A DNA stretch of 64,000 nt from Verrucomicrobiaceae bacterium (GTDB taxonomy: Bacteria; Verrucomicrobiota; Verrucomicrobiia; Verrucomicrobiales; Verrucomicrobiaceae). The position numbers and the translations under genes are program-made. Position 1 is the stretch's first letter. Every line of letters starts with the position of its first letter. Below the pieces are notes generated by a model. That model was not told the DNA's origin. It ran no database searches and saw only the letters and a list, made by a program, of their open reading frames with translations. The stretch covers positions 1 through 64,000 of the forward strand of contig JAIXSY010000020.1 in assembly GCA_027484445.1 (NCBI GenBank), given 5' to 3'. Below, in pieces: positions 24,116 to 32,300 of the stretch.

Positions 24116-25501
24116 ATGTCATTTCAAGCCCTCGGCCTCGACGCCCACATCCTCCAGGCCATCCAAGAATACGGCTACACCGAGCCGACCCCGATCCAGG
24201 CCGCGGCCATCCCGCCCATCATCGCCGGGCATGACCTCATCGGCATCGCCCAGACGGGCACGGGCAAAACGGCCGCTTTCACGCTCCCCATCTTGACCCG
24301 ACTAGCCGCCGCCGCGAAAACGCCAGGCACGAAGGTGCTGATCCTGGCCCCGACGCGCGAGCTGGTGGTGCAGATCGAAGAAAACGTGCTGGCCTACGCG
24401 AAGCACCTGCCGCTCACCATCGCCAAGGTCTTCGGCGGCGTGGGTGAGCGCCCGCAGATCGACGCCCTGCGTCGCGGCTGCGACATCGTCATCGCCACAC
24501 CAGGCCGCCTTATCGACCTGATGGAGCAGCGCCATGGCAACTTCAGCAACCTCCAGCACCTCGTGCTGGATGAGGCGGACCGCATGCTCGACATGGGCTT
24601 CCTGCCTGGCATCAAGCGCATCGTCAAAGCACTGCCGAAGAAGCGCCAGACGCTCATGTTTTCCGCCACGCTTTCCAAGGAGATCGAGGCGCTCACGCAC
24701 GAGTTTCAGCACCACCCGAAGACCGTGCAGATCGGCCGCCGCTCGAATCCCGCCGAGTCCGTGACGCAGCTCGTCTATGAAGTGCCCGTGCACTTGAAGC
24801 AATCGCTGCTGAGCCACCTGCTGCGCGATGACAAGCTGGACATGGTGCTCGTCTTCACCCGCACGAAACACGGCGCTGACCGCGTGGCACGGAAGCTGGA
24901 ACAAACCGGCGTGAAGTGTGCCACGCTGCACGCCAACCGCTCGCAAAACCAGCGCTTGAAAGCCCTGGCCGACTTCAAGTCCGGTGCCGTGCGCGTGCTC
25001 GTCGCCACGGACATCGCCGCGCGCGGCATCGACGTGGATGGCATCTCACACGTGGTGAACTTTGACTTCCCCATGCACGCTGAGGACTACGTGCACCGCA
25101 TTGGCCGCACCGGTCGCGCCCAGGCGATTGGCGATGCCATCAGCTTCATTTCGCCCGAAGATCAAGCTGCCCTGCGCAGCCTGGAAAAATTCATCGGACG
25201 CGGCCTCGTGCGCAAAAAGGCGGAAGGTTTTGACTACCACGCCTCCGCCCCGCCCAAGAGCGAGGAACCCCCGCGCTATCGAGATCCCCGCAGCCGCCCC
25301 CAGCGACCGCAAGGTCCACAAAGTCAGCAAGCCCAACCCCGCCAAGAAAACCAGCGTGGAAATCGTGCCCCCAAGCCACGGCGCGAAGAACCACGCGGCC
25401 AGCGCCCGAAAAAGGGCGGTGCTCGGAACTCAGAAAATGCCACGCCCAAAGCAGGTGGCGCGAAGCCTAGCCTCTGGAAGCGTCTCACAGGACGCAAATA
25501 G
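24116..25501 (+). CDS. rhlE: RhlE-type DEAD-box RNA helicase
   Basis: 461 residues from the ATG at 24116, which gives the typical MSFQALGL start. All helicase motifs are present: Q motif EPTPIQ, motif I AQTGTGKT, Ia PTRELV, Ib TPGRL, II DEAD, III SAT, V ARGIDV and VI HRIGRTGR. The last ~100 residues are a disordered, Arg/Pro/Gln-rich basic tail typical of RhlE, binding RNA. It remodels RNA during ribosome assembly or cold adaptation. It is followed by a REP palindrome and then pheS. Confidence 0.95.
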   Translation: MSFQALGLDAHILQAIQEYGYTEPTPIQAAAIPPIIAGHDLIGIAQTGTGKTAAFTLPILTRLAAAAKTPGTKVLILAPTRELVVQIEENVLAYAKHLPLTIAKVFGGVGERPQIDALRRGCDIVIATPGRLIDLMEQRHGNFSNLQHLVLDEADRMLDMGFLPGIKRIVKALPKKRQTLMFSATLSKEIEALTHEFQHHPKTVQIGRRSNPAESVTQLVYEVPVHLKQSLLSHLLRDDKLDMVLVFTRTKHGADRVARKLEQTGVKCATLHANRSQNQRLKALADFKSGAVRVLVATDIAARGIDVDGISHVVNFDFPMHAEDYVHRIGRTGRAQAIGDAISFISPEDQAALRSLEKFIGRGLVRKKAEGFDYHASAPPKSEEPPRYRDPRSRPQRPQGPQSQQAQPRQENQRGNRAPKPRREEPRGQRPKKGGARNSENATPKAGGAKPSLWKRLTGRK

Positions 25502-25561
25502 CCTATGACCTCTCGGTTGCGCCAAGTCCGCAGCCGCCCATCATCGCCGCCCCTCGCTGCC

Positions 25562-25586
25562 GTAGAACGAGTTTCCCAACTCGTTC
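25562..25586 (+). repeat. GTAG-headed REP palindrome between rhlE and pheS
   Basis: GTAG at 25562-25565 runs directly into a 9-bp perfect inverted repeat, GAACGAGTT/AACTCGTTC (25565-25573 and 25578-25586), around TCCC. There is no T-run, so it is not an intrinsic terminator. Degenerate cousins of one arm (AACTCGTTGGAACGA) recur at 38430-38700. Confidence 0.65.
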
Positions 25587-25619
25587 CCTCCGGCATGATT
25601 TTCCCGCCCCCACCCTTCC

Positions 25620-26645
25620 ATGCTCACCGAACTCGACTCCCTCAAATCCGAAGCCCTCGCCGCGCTCGACACGCTGACTGATGAAGCCGCGCTCGAGGCC
25701 TTTCGCATCGACTACCTCGGCAAAAAAGGCAAGCTCACCGCCCTCAGCGCCGGCATGCGTGACGTGCCGGTCGATCTGAAAAAAGAAGTCGGTGCCAAGC
25801 TCAACGAGGTGCGCGAGGCCATCACGGGCGGCCTGAACTCTCGTCAGGAAGCCCTGCAAGCCGCCAAAGATGCCGCCGCCGTCGCAGGCATCGACCTCAG
25901 CCTCCCGGGCCGCCCTGGCGCAGGGGTCGGCACACTTCACCCGCTCACCCAGATCCGCGATCTCGCCGTGCGCACCCTCCGTCGCATGGGCTTCACCCTG
26001 GCGGATGGCCCCGAAGTCGAGACCGAGTGGCATTGCTTCGACGCGCTGAACACACCCGCCGACCACCCCGCCCGCAACGAGAGCGACACCTTTTACATGC
26101 CCGATGGCAAGCTCCTCCGCACCCACACCTCCAGCGTGCAGATCCGCACCCTGGAGACGGTGAAAGCTTTGCCCGTCCGCATCATCGCCCCCGGTGCCGC
26201 CTATCGCCGCGATGAGATCGACGCCACCCACCTCAGCGTTTTCAATCAGATCGAGGCCCTCTACGTCGATAAAAACGTCTCCCTCGCCGACCTCAAAGGC
26301 ACGCTGGAGTTCTTCTTCCGCGAGGTCTTCGGCCCCGGCACTGCCGTCCGCTTCCGACCGCACTTTTTCCCCTTCACCGAGCCCAGCTTCGAGATCGACG
26401 TGAAGCTCGAAGCCAAAGGCAAAGAGGCCCGCTGGATCGAAATCGCCGGCTGCGGCATGGTCGATCCCGCCGTCTTCGCCGCCGTCAGCAAAACTCGTGG
26501 CGACACCCTCTTCGATCCCGAGCAAGTCACCGGCTTCGCTTTTGGGATGGGCTTGGATCGTCTGGCGATGATCCTCCACGGCATCTCGGATATCCGCCAC
26601 CTCATTGAAAACGACGTGCGCTTCCTCAACCAGTTTGCCGCCTGA
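25620..26645 (+). CDS. pheS: Phenylalanyl-tRNA synthetase alpha subunit
   Basis: 341 residues, the standard length. The N-terminal coiled-coil (tRNA-binding) segment is followed by the class II core: motif 1 region around LADGPEVETEWHCFDALN, HPARNESDTFYM, motif 2 with IAPGAAYRRDEIDATH, FRPHFFPFTEPS, and motif 3 GFAFGMGLDRLAMI. It charges tRNA-Phe as an alpha2beta2 enzyme with PheT, encoded 78 bp downstream. ATG at 25620. No leader peptide or T-box was seen upstream. Confidence 0.98.
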   Translation: MLTELDSLKSEALAALDTLTDEAALEAFRIDYLGKKGKLTALSAGMRDVPVDLKKEVGAKLNEVREAITGGLNSRQEALQAAKDAAAVAGIDLSLPGRPGAGVGTLHPLTQIRDLAVRTLRRMGFTLADGPEVETEWHCFDALNTPADHPARNESDTFYMPDGKLLRTHTSSVQIRTLETVKALPVRIIAPGAAYRRDEIDATHLSVFNQIEALYVDKNVSLADLKGTLEFFFREVFGPGTAVRFRPHFFPFTEPSFEIDVKLEAKGKEARWIEIAGCGMVDPAVFAAVSKTRGDTLFDPEQVTGFAFGMGLDRLAMILHGISDIRHLIENDVRFLNQFAA

Positions 26646-26650
26646 TTTCA

Positions 26651-26707
26651 GGCAGTAGAATGGGGGCCATACAATGTCCCTTATTCTACTGCCCCCATTC
26701 TACTGCC
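26651..26707 (+). repeat. Long inverted repeat in the pheS-pheT spacer with alternative pairings
   Basis: A perfect 17-bp arm (26651-26667, GGCAGTAGAATGGGGGC) pairs with 26691-26707. An internal extra copy of the distal arm tip (TTCTACTGCC at 26684-26693) can pair with the same left arm, so two mutually exclusive stems are possible. GTAG sequences face each other at the ends, as in a REPIN. No U-tract follows. It may be an inserted REP-type unit or an RNA switch between the two subunit genes. Confidence 0.7.
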
Positions 26708-26723
26708 TAAACTTCTTTCCGTC

Positions 26724-29108
26724 ATGCAAGTCTCCCTTAACTGGCTCTCCACCCATCTCGACCTCAGCGCTTACACCACGCCTCAGCTCTCCGACCTTCT
26801 GACCTTCGCAGGTATCGAGGTGGAAGGCATCGAGCAAAAGGGTGTTGCTTCCGACAAGGTCATCGTCGCTCAGATCCAGTCCTTCGAGCAGCACCCGAAT
26901 GCCGACAAACTCAGCGTCTGTCAGGTCGATGACGGCAGCGGCAGCCCGCGCCAGATCGTCTGCGGTGCCAAGAACTTCAAAGCGGGCGACAAAGTCCCGC
27001 TCGCTCTCCCCGGCGCAGCTTTGCCCGGCGGCTTCGAGATCAAAGAAGGCAAGCTCCGCGGTGTCGATAGCCTCGGCATGATGTGCAGCGGCAAGGAACT
27101 CGGCATCGGCGAAGACACCGGCGGCTTGTGGATTCTCGACAGCTCACTGCCCGTCGGCAAACCCATCAATCAGATCGTCGAAAGCGACACCCTCTTCGAC
27201 CTCGAGATCACCCCGAACCGCTCCGACCTCCTCAGCCACCTCGGCCTCGCCCGCGAACTCTCCGCCCTCACCGGCATCCCGCTCAAAGGCGAACGCGATC
27301 ATACGAAAGCGACCTCACAAACCCGCGCCGCCAAGGCCGATGAAGTCACGCTCGAAGCCACCGACGGCTGCCCCTACTACACCGCCCGCGTCATCAAAGG
27401 CGTCAAAGTCGGCCCCAGCCCCGCTTGGCTCAAAGCCCGCCTCGAAAGCATCGGCCTCCGCCCCATCAACAACATCGTGGATATCACCAACTATGTGATG
27501 ATGGAGATGGGCCAGAGCCTGCACGCCTTCGACCTCGATAAACTCCAGGGCGGCATCACCGTCCGCCGCGCCAAGGAAGGCGAAAAGATCCTCGCGCTTG
27601 ATGGCCAGGAATACGCCCTGCTCACCGAAGACCTCGTCATTGCCGACAACGCACGCCCCGTCGCCATCGCCGGCGTCATGGGTGGTGAAGAAACCGGCGT
27701 CGTCGAAGGCACGACGAACATCCTTCTCGAAAGCGCCTACTTCACCCCGAGCAACATCCGCCGCACCGCCCGCCGACTCACGCTTCACAGCGACTCCAGC
27801 TACCGCTTCGAGCGCGGCATCGACCCGCATCAGGTCCAAGGAGGCAGCGATCTCGCCGTCAAACTCATTTTGGAAATCGCAGGCGGCACCGCCGAGCCCG
27901 AACTCAAGGTCGCCGGTGAAGCCCCGCAGCTCGTCAGCGACATCGTTTTCGATGAAGCCCGCGCGCTGAAACTCCTAGGCATCGACGGCTTCAAAATCGA
28001 AGAAGCCCACGCCATCCTCACCAAGCTCGGTTTGACCCAACACGGCACCTCCTGGACCATCCCCAGCTACCGCCTCGACCTTCAGCGCAGCGTCGATCTC
28101 GTCGAAGAAGTCGCTCGCGTCATCGGACTCGACCGCGTGCCCGCGAAGTTCACCGCCACCTTCGCCCAAGGTGACGCCACCGACCGCCAATACGATCACG
28201 CCATGCAGCTCCGGCAGGCCTTGGCAAATCGCGGCTTCAACGAAGCCCAGACCCTCCGCCTCATCTCCACGCCGCAAACCAACGATGCCCTCGGCAACCC
28301 CACTGGCGGCCTCGCAGCGCTGAAGAATCCGCTCAGCGAAGACCACACCACCCTCCGCCCCAGCATCGTCCCCGGCCTGCTCGCCAGCGCCGCGCTGAAC
28401 ATCCGACAAGGTGCCGACCGCCTCCGCCTCTTCGAAATCGGCCGCGTCTTCCTGAAAATGCCCAACGGCATGGTTCGCGAAGAAGAACGCCTCACCATCC
28501 TGCTCAGCGGCCCTGTTTCGCCTAGCTCCTGGCACGCCCGCGTGGCCAAAGCCGCCGACATCTTCGACCTGCGCGGCGTCATCGAAAGCCTCCCAGGCGT
28601 CACCGCTTTGGAAACGAAGGCACTCAAAAACAACGGCACCTTCCTCCTCCACAGCGAGCTGAAGGCCGGCAACCGCGTCCTCGGTTGGATCGCCCAACTC
28701 CATCCCGCCCGTGCCCGTCAGCTTGATGCCCGCGACCCCATCTATGTCTGCGAACTCCTCCTGAGCGCCCTGCGCCAAGGCAGCACCGGCCCCGCCAAGT
28801 TCACCGACCTCCCCCGCTTCCCAGGCATGACCCGCGACGTCGCCTTCGAGCTCCCCGCCGACGTGCCGAACGCCAAAGTCGCCGCCTTCTTCGGCAGCAT
28901 CAAAGAGCCCCTGCTCATCAGCACCGCCCTCTTCGACGTCTTCACCGACCCTACCGGCACCAAACTCGCCGCCGACCGCAAATCGCTGGCCTGGACCCTC
29001 ACCTACCGCGCCCCCGACAAAACCCTCGAAACCGCCGAAGTCGATGCCACGCACAATCGCATCGTCTCTGCGCTGGAGAAGGCATTGCCGGTGGTGGTGA
29101 GGCGGTGA
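26724..29108 (+). CDS. pheT: Phenylalanyl-tRNA synthetase beta subunit
   Basis: 794 residues, the usual length. Domains in order: EMAP/OB-fold tRNA-binding (~40-150, QHPNADKLSVCQV), B3/B4 editing region (ITPNRSDLLSHLGLARELSAL; YYTARVIKGV; LRPINNIVDITNYVMMEMG), B5 (YRLDLQRSVDLVEEVARVIG), a degenerate class II core, and the C-terminal anticodon-binding fold (FPGMTRDVAFELP; SLAWTLTYRAPDKTL). It is intact despite serving as the anchor of the downstream array. Its last ~165 bp recur, complete or partial, four more times over the next 3.5 kb. Confidence 0.98.
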   Translation: MQVSLNWLSTHLDLSAYTTPQLSDLLTFAGIEVEGIEQKGVASDKVIVAQIQSFEQHPNADKLSVCQVDDGSGSPRQIVCGAKNFKAGDKVPLALPGAALPGGFEIKEGKLRGVDSLGMMCSGKELGIGEDTGGLWILDSSLPVGKPINQIVESDTLFDLEITPNRSDLLSHLGLARELSALTGIPLKGERDHTKATSQTRAAKADEVTLEATDGCPYYTARVIKGVKVGPSPAWLKARLESIGLRPINNIVDITNYVMMEMGQSLHAFDLDKLQGGITVRRAKEGEKILALDGQEYALLTEDLVIADNARPVAIAGVMGGEETGVVEGTTNILLESAYFTPSNIRRTARRLTLHSDSSYRFERGIDPHQVQGGSDLAVKLILEIAGGTAEPELKVAGEAPQLVSDIVFDEARALKLLGIDGFKIEEAHAILTKLGLTQHGTSWTIPSYRLDLQRSVDLVEEVARVIGLDRVPAKFTATFAQGDATDRQYDHAMQLRQALANRGFNEAQTLRLISTPQTNDALGNPTGGLAALKNPLSEDHTTLRPSIVPGLLASAALNIRQGADRLRLFEIGRVFLKMPNGMVREEERLTILLSGPVSPSSWHARVAKAADIFDLRGVIESLPGVTALETKALKNNGTFLLHSELKAGNRVLGWIAQLHPARARQLDARDPIYVCELLLSALRQGSTGPAKFTDLPRFPGMTRDVAFELPADVPNAKVAAFFGSIKEPLLISTALFDVFTDPTGTKLAADRKSLAWTLTYRAPDKTLETAEVDATHNRIVSALEKALPVVVRR
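28938..29108 (+). repeat. Native pheT 3' end, unit 0 of a dispersed direct repeat
   Basis: This is the parent of the copies at 30152-30316, 31093-31252, 31932-31960 and 32562-32609. It encodes the last ~55 residues of PheT and its TGA stop. Cargo genes start immediately after: the nearest stop codon of the opposing PIN gene is only 6 bp away. Confidence 0.9.
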
Positions 29109-29114
29109 AACAGA

Positions 29115-29543
29115 TCAGACGGGCAACCCAGAGAGAAAATGTTCGGGCGTGATGGCTGGCACCGTGCTGGCCATGAAATCCTTCACGTTTCGCGTGATGA
29201 TATAGTCGGCGTGCCCTGAAACAGCACAGGCGACTTGGAGAGCGTCCTCGACATCTGGGGTGCCATGTGTGCGCCAGCGAGACGCCTCCCAGGAGCCAAC
29301 CGTGGGCACTTCCAAAATCGCGAGCAGGCCGTCGATCATCTCTCCTGTTTCTTCCGCAGAGTGCAGCCGCTCATAGAAGTAGCTGATGATGCAAAGCGTC
29401 TGCCAGGCAATCAGCCCCTCATGCTCACCATCGTCACACATTTGGAAAACAGCTTCGCTCGCGACCTTTCCGGCTCTTGGCTCACCATTGGACTCCTCGA
29501 CAAGGCAGTCCAGTAGGACATTGGCATCGAGAAGCAGGCGCAT
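29115..29543 (-). CDS. PIN-domain toxin (PIN_3-like)
   Basis: 142 residues from the ATG at 29543; a longer frame from upstream is unlikely because MRLLLDANVLLDCL is the canonical PIN start. Acidic residues sit at D6 (LLDANV), in TPDVEDALQVACA and in IITRNVKDF, the PIN_3 signature. The probable function is an endoribonuclease toxin. It follows its presumed antitoxin gene by 8 bp. It converges on pheT with a 6-bp gap, inside the first cassette of the pheT-end array. Confidence 0.88.
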   Translation of the reverse strand: MRLLLDANVLLDCLVEESNGEPRAGKVASEAVFQMCDDGEHEGLIAWQTLCIISYFYERLHSAEETGEMIDGLLAILEVPTVGSWEASRWRTHGTPDVEDALQVACAVSGHADYIITRNVKDFMASTVPAITPEHFLSGLPV

Positions 29544-29551
29544 GAGAAGAA

Positions 29552-29794
29552 TTAAAGATGCTTCTCCTGAATATGTGCCAGCCACGGATCGGAGGAGGCA
29601 TCAAGCTTCCGAGCCGTGTTACCCCAACGCTTCAGGAACCCTGTGGACTTTTTTTTGGCTAGCTTAGGGTCACTGGTGGCAGATGCTTGGACTTCAAACC
29701 GCATGACATCCTCCTCCACCAGAACGTGGATCGTGTGACTGCCGATTGGCAGACCCAGTCTGGAAAGCGGGTCCGATTTAGCGAGCGTGTTCAT
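29552..29794 (-). CDS. Putative antitoxin of the PIN toxin
   Basis: 80 residues. The beta-rich first half (SHTIHVLVEEDVMRFEVQA) and charged helical second half (KKKSTGFLKRWGNTARKL, DPWLAHIQEKHL) suit an antitoxin, although no named family is recognised. Size, order and the 8-bp gap to the PIN gene are the main evidence. The ATG is at 29794. The ~100-bp spacer to the divergent gene at 29896 should hold its promoter. Confidence 0.65.
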   Translation of the reverse strand: MNTLAKSDPLSRLGLPIGSHTIHVLVEEDVMRFEVQASATSDPKLAKKKSTGFLKRWGNTARKLDASSDPWLAHIQEKHL

Positions 29795-29895
29795 TCTGAA
29801 TTCAGCCTATCGCAACCCTCCAAAACTGACAAGTCTCGAAAGCCCGCCAGAGAACAAGTGCTGGAAAACCTCATTTATTTGCAGATACTCCACCC

Positions 29896-30150
29896 ATGAC
29901 TGCTCGTGAAGAAGAACTCATCGCTCGTGAGATGCTGGAAAAGCCGGAGCTTCTCGCCCGCAGACTCAAAGAACGTCGTTGGGCAGATGTGGCGGCATTG
30001 CTCCGCTATGTGCAGCATGATGTGCCACCAAACCTCGCCATGACCGATCCTGCCCTGTATCGGGTTTTGCGCGAAGGAATCACCCAGTTCCATCTCCGCG
30101 GCGGAGGTGCTTTAAGTTTGGAAAAGATCGAAGCCCTCGCCGCTGCCTGA
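29896..30150 (+). CDS. Small unrecognised protein
   Basis: 84 residues, mostly helical and highly charged (TAREEELIAREMLEKPELLARRLKERRWADVAALLRYV). No known domain. The stop TGA (30148-30150) is separated by only one base from the next copy of the pheT 3' end, so the gene occupies the far end of its cassette. Same strand as pheT. Possibly an accessory regulator of the adjacent module, which is a guess from position alone. Confidence 0.6.
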   Translation: MTAREEELIAREMLEKPELLARRLKERRWADVAALLRYVQHDVPPNLAMTDPALYRVLREGITQFHLRGGGALSLEKIEALAAA

Positions 30151-30151
30151 A

Positions 30152-30316
30152 GTCTTCACCGACTCCACCGGCAACAAACTCGCCGCCGACCGCAAATCCC
30201 TCGCCTGGACCCTCACCTACCGCGCCCCCGACAAAACCCTCGAAACCGCCGAAGTCGGTGCCACGCACAATCGTATCGTCTCAGCGCTCGAGAAGGCGCT
30301 GCCGGTGGTGGTGCGG
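30152..30316 (+). repeat. Displaced copy of the pheT 3' end, unit 1
   Basis: About 93% identical to the native end over ~162 bp (about 12 mismatches counted by eye), lacking only the last few codons. It encodes VFTDSTGNKLAADRK and onward in frame, ending PVVVRK then running into other sequence. Of the changed codons most are synonymous (TCG to TCC, CTG to CTC, CGC to CGT, GCA to GCG); P to S, T to N and D to G are the non-synonymous ones. No start codon belongs to it. Confidence 0.92.
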
Positions 30317-30344
30317 AAGTTATCTCAAGTCTCTAATTCAAGCC

Positions 30345-31046
30345 ATGCACTCGACCATTAAGATTCTATCCTTCGTGTTTTTCGCCTTCTATCTTCCTGC
30401 CTGTAGCACTTATGTCGCAGGAGGGCGCTCGTTGGCTAAGCACCCTCAAGTGCAAGCTGCCAAGAAAGTGTTGATAGCCCAATCTCCAGAACTGGCTTCA
30501 TACACTGAGCGCACGGAACTTTATCGGGTCGTTTATATGAAAAGTTCTGTGCGTCAGTGTCCGATGCCGACCCCCAGCATGGCGCAACATATGATTCGGA
30601 ATCTGCCCAGTGGTATTGTTGGGAGTCAGACCAGGTATGAGCCGCCCACCCCTTTACCGCTGACGCGAACAGAACGCTTTTTGGACAGCAATCTGTTTAT
30701 CAAATATGCGCCAATCAAACCAGTCCCTGAAGCAGATTTGACAATCATCCTTGTCCCTGCTGCAAGCACCGAGTCACCAGGCTACTACAATCCCGGCATT
30801 GGCCCTTATGGCGCTTATATTGCCGGCACTTCGACCGAGGGTGGTCATTTTGCCAACATTCATAGTTTCGGGCCACCCAATCTGCTTAGCCGGGTCGAGG
30901 CACTGCTTTTTTCCTGCCGAGACGGATCTTATCTGGGGAAAACAAGTGCCACTGTTACACTCTTAGGCACCGACACATCTCAAGCAGGACGACTTTCAGA
31001 ACTTGGCGCAGGGCAGCTTGTTCGCTCGATCTTTGGAAGACGTTGA
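30345..31046 (+). CDS. Putative lipoprotein
   Basis: 233 residues from the ATG at 30345. The signal peptide ends in a lipobox-like FYLPAC followed by STY, so Cys ~20 would be lipidated and the protein anchored to a membrane. The mature part has a basic-helix start (AKHPQVQAAKKVLIAQ), a beta-rich core (VYMKSSVRQCPMP, TIILVPAAS), a Gly/Tyr-rich loop (YYNPGIGPYGAYIAG) and a final GQLVRSIF helix. This resembles DUF4136-like lipoproteins only loosely. It is AT-richer than pheT and sits alone between two copies of the pheT 3' end. Confidence 0.7.
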   Translation: MHSTIKILSFVFFAFYLPACSTYVAGGRSLAKHPQVQAAKKVLIAQSPELASYTERTELYRVVYMKSSVRQCPMPTPSMAQHMIRNLPSGIVGSQTRYEPPTPLPLTRTERFLDSNLFIKYAPIKPVPEADLTIILVPAASTESPGYYNPGIGPYGAYIAGTSTEGGHFANIHSFGPPNLLSRVEALLFSCRDGSYLGKTSATVTLLGTDTSQAGRLSELGAGQLVRSIFGRR

Positions 31047-31092
31047 AAGCTGCCCATCTCGGTCTGCAGAGCGCTTTAGAAATGAGAAGACA

Positions 31093-31252
31093 CTCCACCG
31101 GCACCAAACTCGCCGCCGACCGCAAATCCCTCGCCTGGACCCTCACCTACCGCGCCCCCGACAAAACCCTCGAAACCGCCGAAGTCGATGCCACGCATAA
31201 TCGCATCGTCTCAGCGCTTGAGAAGGCGCTGCCAGTGGTGGTGAGGCGGTAG
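31093..31252 (+). repeat. Displaced copy of the pheT 3' end, unit 2 (with stop codon)
   Basis: About 94% identical to the native end, from STGTKLAADRK to PVVVRR and a TAG stop (31250-31252). Eight of nine changed sense codons are synonymous; the exception is P to S, shared with unit 1. Units 1 and 2 share several changes absent from native pheT (TCC, CTC, TCA, GCG, CTG), so they are closer to each other than to it. Confidence 0.92.
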
Positions 31253-31263
31253 CCCTAAATTCT

Positions 31264-31911
31264 ATGGATGAACACGATACATGTCCTCAATGTGGTTCAA
31301 AGTTTTCGAACTTTGGCGTGTTGAAAGCGAATCTGCGGATTCCTGAATCAACCAACAGATTGATCAATGAATTCGCTGAACCACCGTTTCCATATCGCTG
31401 CACCAAATGTGGTGATGCAGTTCTCGAACAGTGCCTGGGACTGCTCAAAGAAGAGCAAAGTCGACTGACTGCTTATCTTCAAAGCAGCCTAAGTGTAGTG
31501 CCGATTGTAAGTTCACATAGTCCTTTGGGATGGGACTACCACACAATTGGGCTCGTAACCGCTCACAGCACACTTGGGACAGGCATCTTTACGGAAGTGG
31601 CCTCTAGTTTCGCAGATCTATTCGGCACTCAATCCAAGACATACAACGCTAAGATCAAGGCAGCGGAGGACGTGTGTCAGGCCGCTTTACGACTCAAAAC
31701 GATTGAACTGGGAGGAGATGCTGTACTTGCTGCAGACATCGACTATGCCGAATTAGCAGGTGGGAAAGGACTCATCACGGTATGCATGACTGGCACCGCC
31801 ATTAAACTGCGAAATGCCGCTGAAATAAGCGCCGAGCTAGAGACTCAATCTGAAAGTCTCAGGCTTGCAGCCGCAAGGCTGAACTTCCTTCGCGAATTAC
31901 ATGCCGGTTGA
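31264..31911 (+). CDS. Zinc-ribbon plus YbjQ-like (UPF0145) domain protein
   Basis: 215 residues. The N-terminal zinc ribbon has CPQC (residues ~7-10) and CTKC (~47-50). The C-terminal half fits the YbjQ/UPF0145 fold: HTIGLVTAHSTLGTGIFTE, a helix with AALRLKTIELGGDAVLAADIDYAEL, and VCMTGTAIKL. YbjQ-type proteins form small oligomers of unknown function. It starts 11 bp after the stop of pheT-end unit 2 on the same strand and is the sole gene of its cassette. Confidence 0.8.
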   Translation: MDEHDTCPQCGSKFSNFGVLKANLRIPESTNRLINEFAEPPFPYRCTKCGDAVLEQCLGLLKEEQSRLTAYLQSSLSVVPIVSSHSPLGWDYHTIGLVTAHSTLGTGIFTEVASSFADLFGTQSKTYNAKIKAAEDVCQAALRLKTIELGGDAVLAADIDYAELAGGKGLITVCMTGTAIKLRNAAEISAELETQSESLRLAAARLNFLRELHAG

Positions 31912-31931
31912 TTTTTGCAGCCATAGTCTGC

Positions 31932-31960
31932 GCCACGCATAACCGCATGGTCGCTGGGCT
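31932..31960 (+). repeat. Short relic of the pheT 3' end, unit 3
   Basis: GCCACGCATAA, then CGCAT, GTC and GCT in register match the ATHNRIVSA codons of unit 2, with several mismatches over ~29 bp. Weak on its own, but its position between two cassettes and its orientation fit the array. Confidence 0.5.
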
Positions 31961-31961
31961 A

Positions 31962-32300
31962 TCACTCCACCCCAGGCGGCTCAAGCAGACGCCTTGGTAG
32001 ATCGCGCATCCCGTGGAGCACTCGGAACACATACAGCGTGCCATCGAGCAGCTGGTAGAAGGTGAGATGCTTCCCAAAAGCACCCTCCATGCGGATGCAC
32101 CGCAGGTTGGCGAGCTGGCGGCTGCGAAAGTGGCAGATGCGGCCCAAGTCAGGCTGTTTCCTCAGAGTATCAGCCGTCCGCATAAAGGACGACACATAGC
32201 GCTCAGCGATGTCCCTGCCTGCGTGTTGATCATACCAGATCGTTTGAAGACGGATGTCTTCGGTCGCATTCGGAGAACTCTGGATGCTCAAACTTGGCAT
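31962..32300 (-). CDS. RelE/ParE-family toxin
   Basis: 112 residues from the ATG at 32300. DIAERYVSSFMRTADTLRKQPDLGR, then LRCIRMEGAFGKHLTFYQLLDGTLYVFRVLHGMRDL, is the RelE/ParE plan with the terminal R-V-L-H-G-x-R-D strand. The start overlaps the end of the antitoxin gene by 13 bp, implying coupled translation. It lies between two relics of the pheT 3' end. Confidence 0.85.
   Translation of the reverse strand: MPSLSIQSSPNATEDIRLQTIWYDQHAGRDIAERYVSSFMRTADTLRKQPDLGRICHFRSRQLANLRCIRMEGAFGKHLTFYQLLDGTLYVFRVLHGMRDLPRRLLEPPGVE

Noticed and set aside
25502..25619. T-box or pheM-type leader upstream of pheS
   Set aside because: No Phe-rich leader codons or T-box sequence found; only the REP palindrome.
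26651..26707. Rho-independent terminator between pheS and pheT
   Set aside because: No U-tract follows the stem, and pheT must be expressed with pheS.
31043..31252. Open frame encoding a 69-residue protein ending PVVVRR
   Set aside because: It is a displaced copy of the pheT 3' end preceded by a few unrelated codons; not an independent gene.
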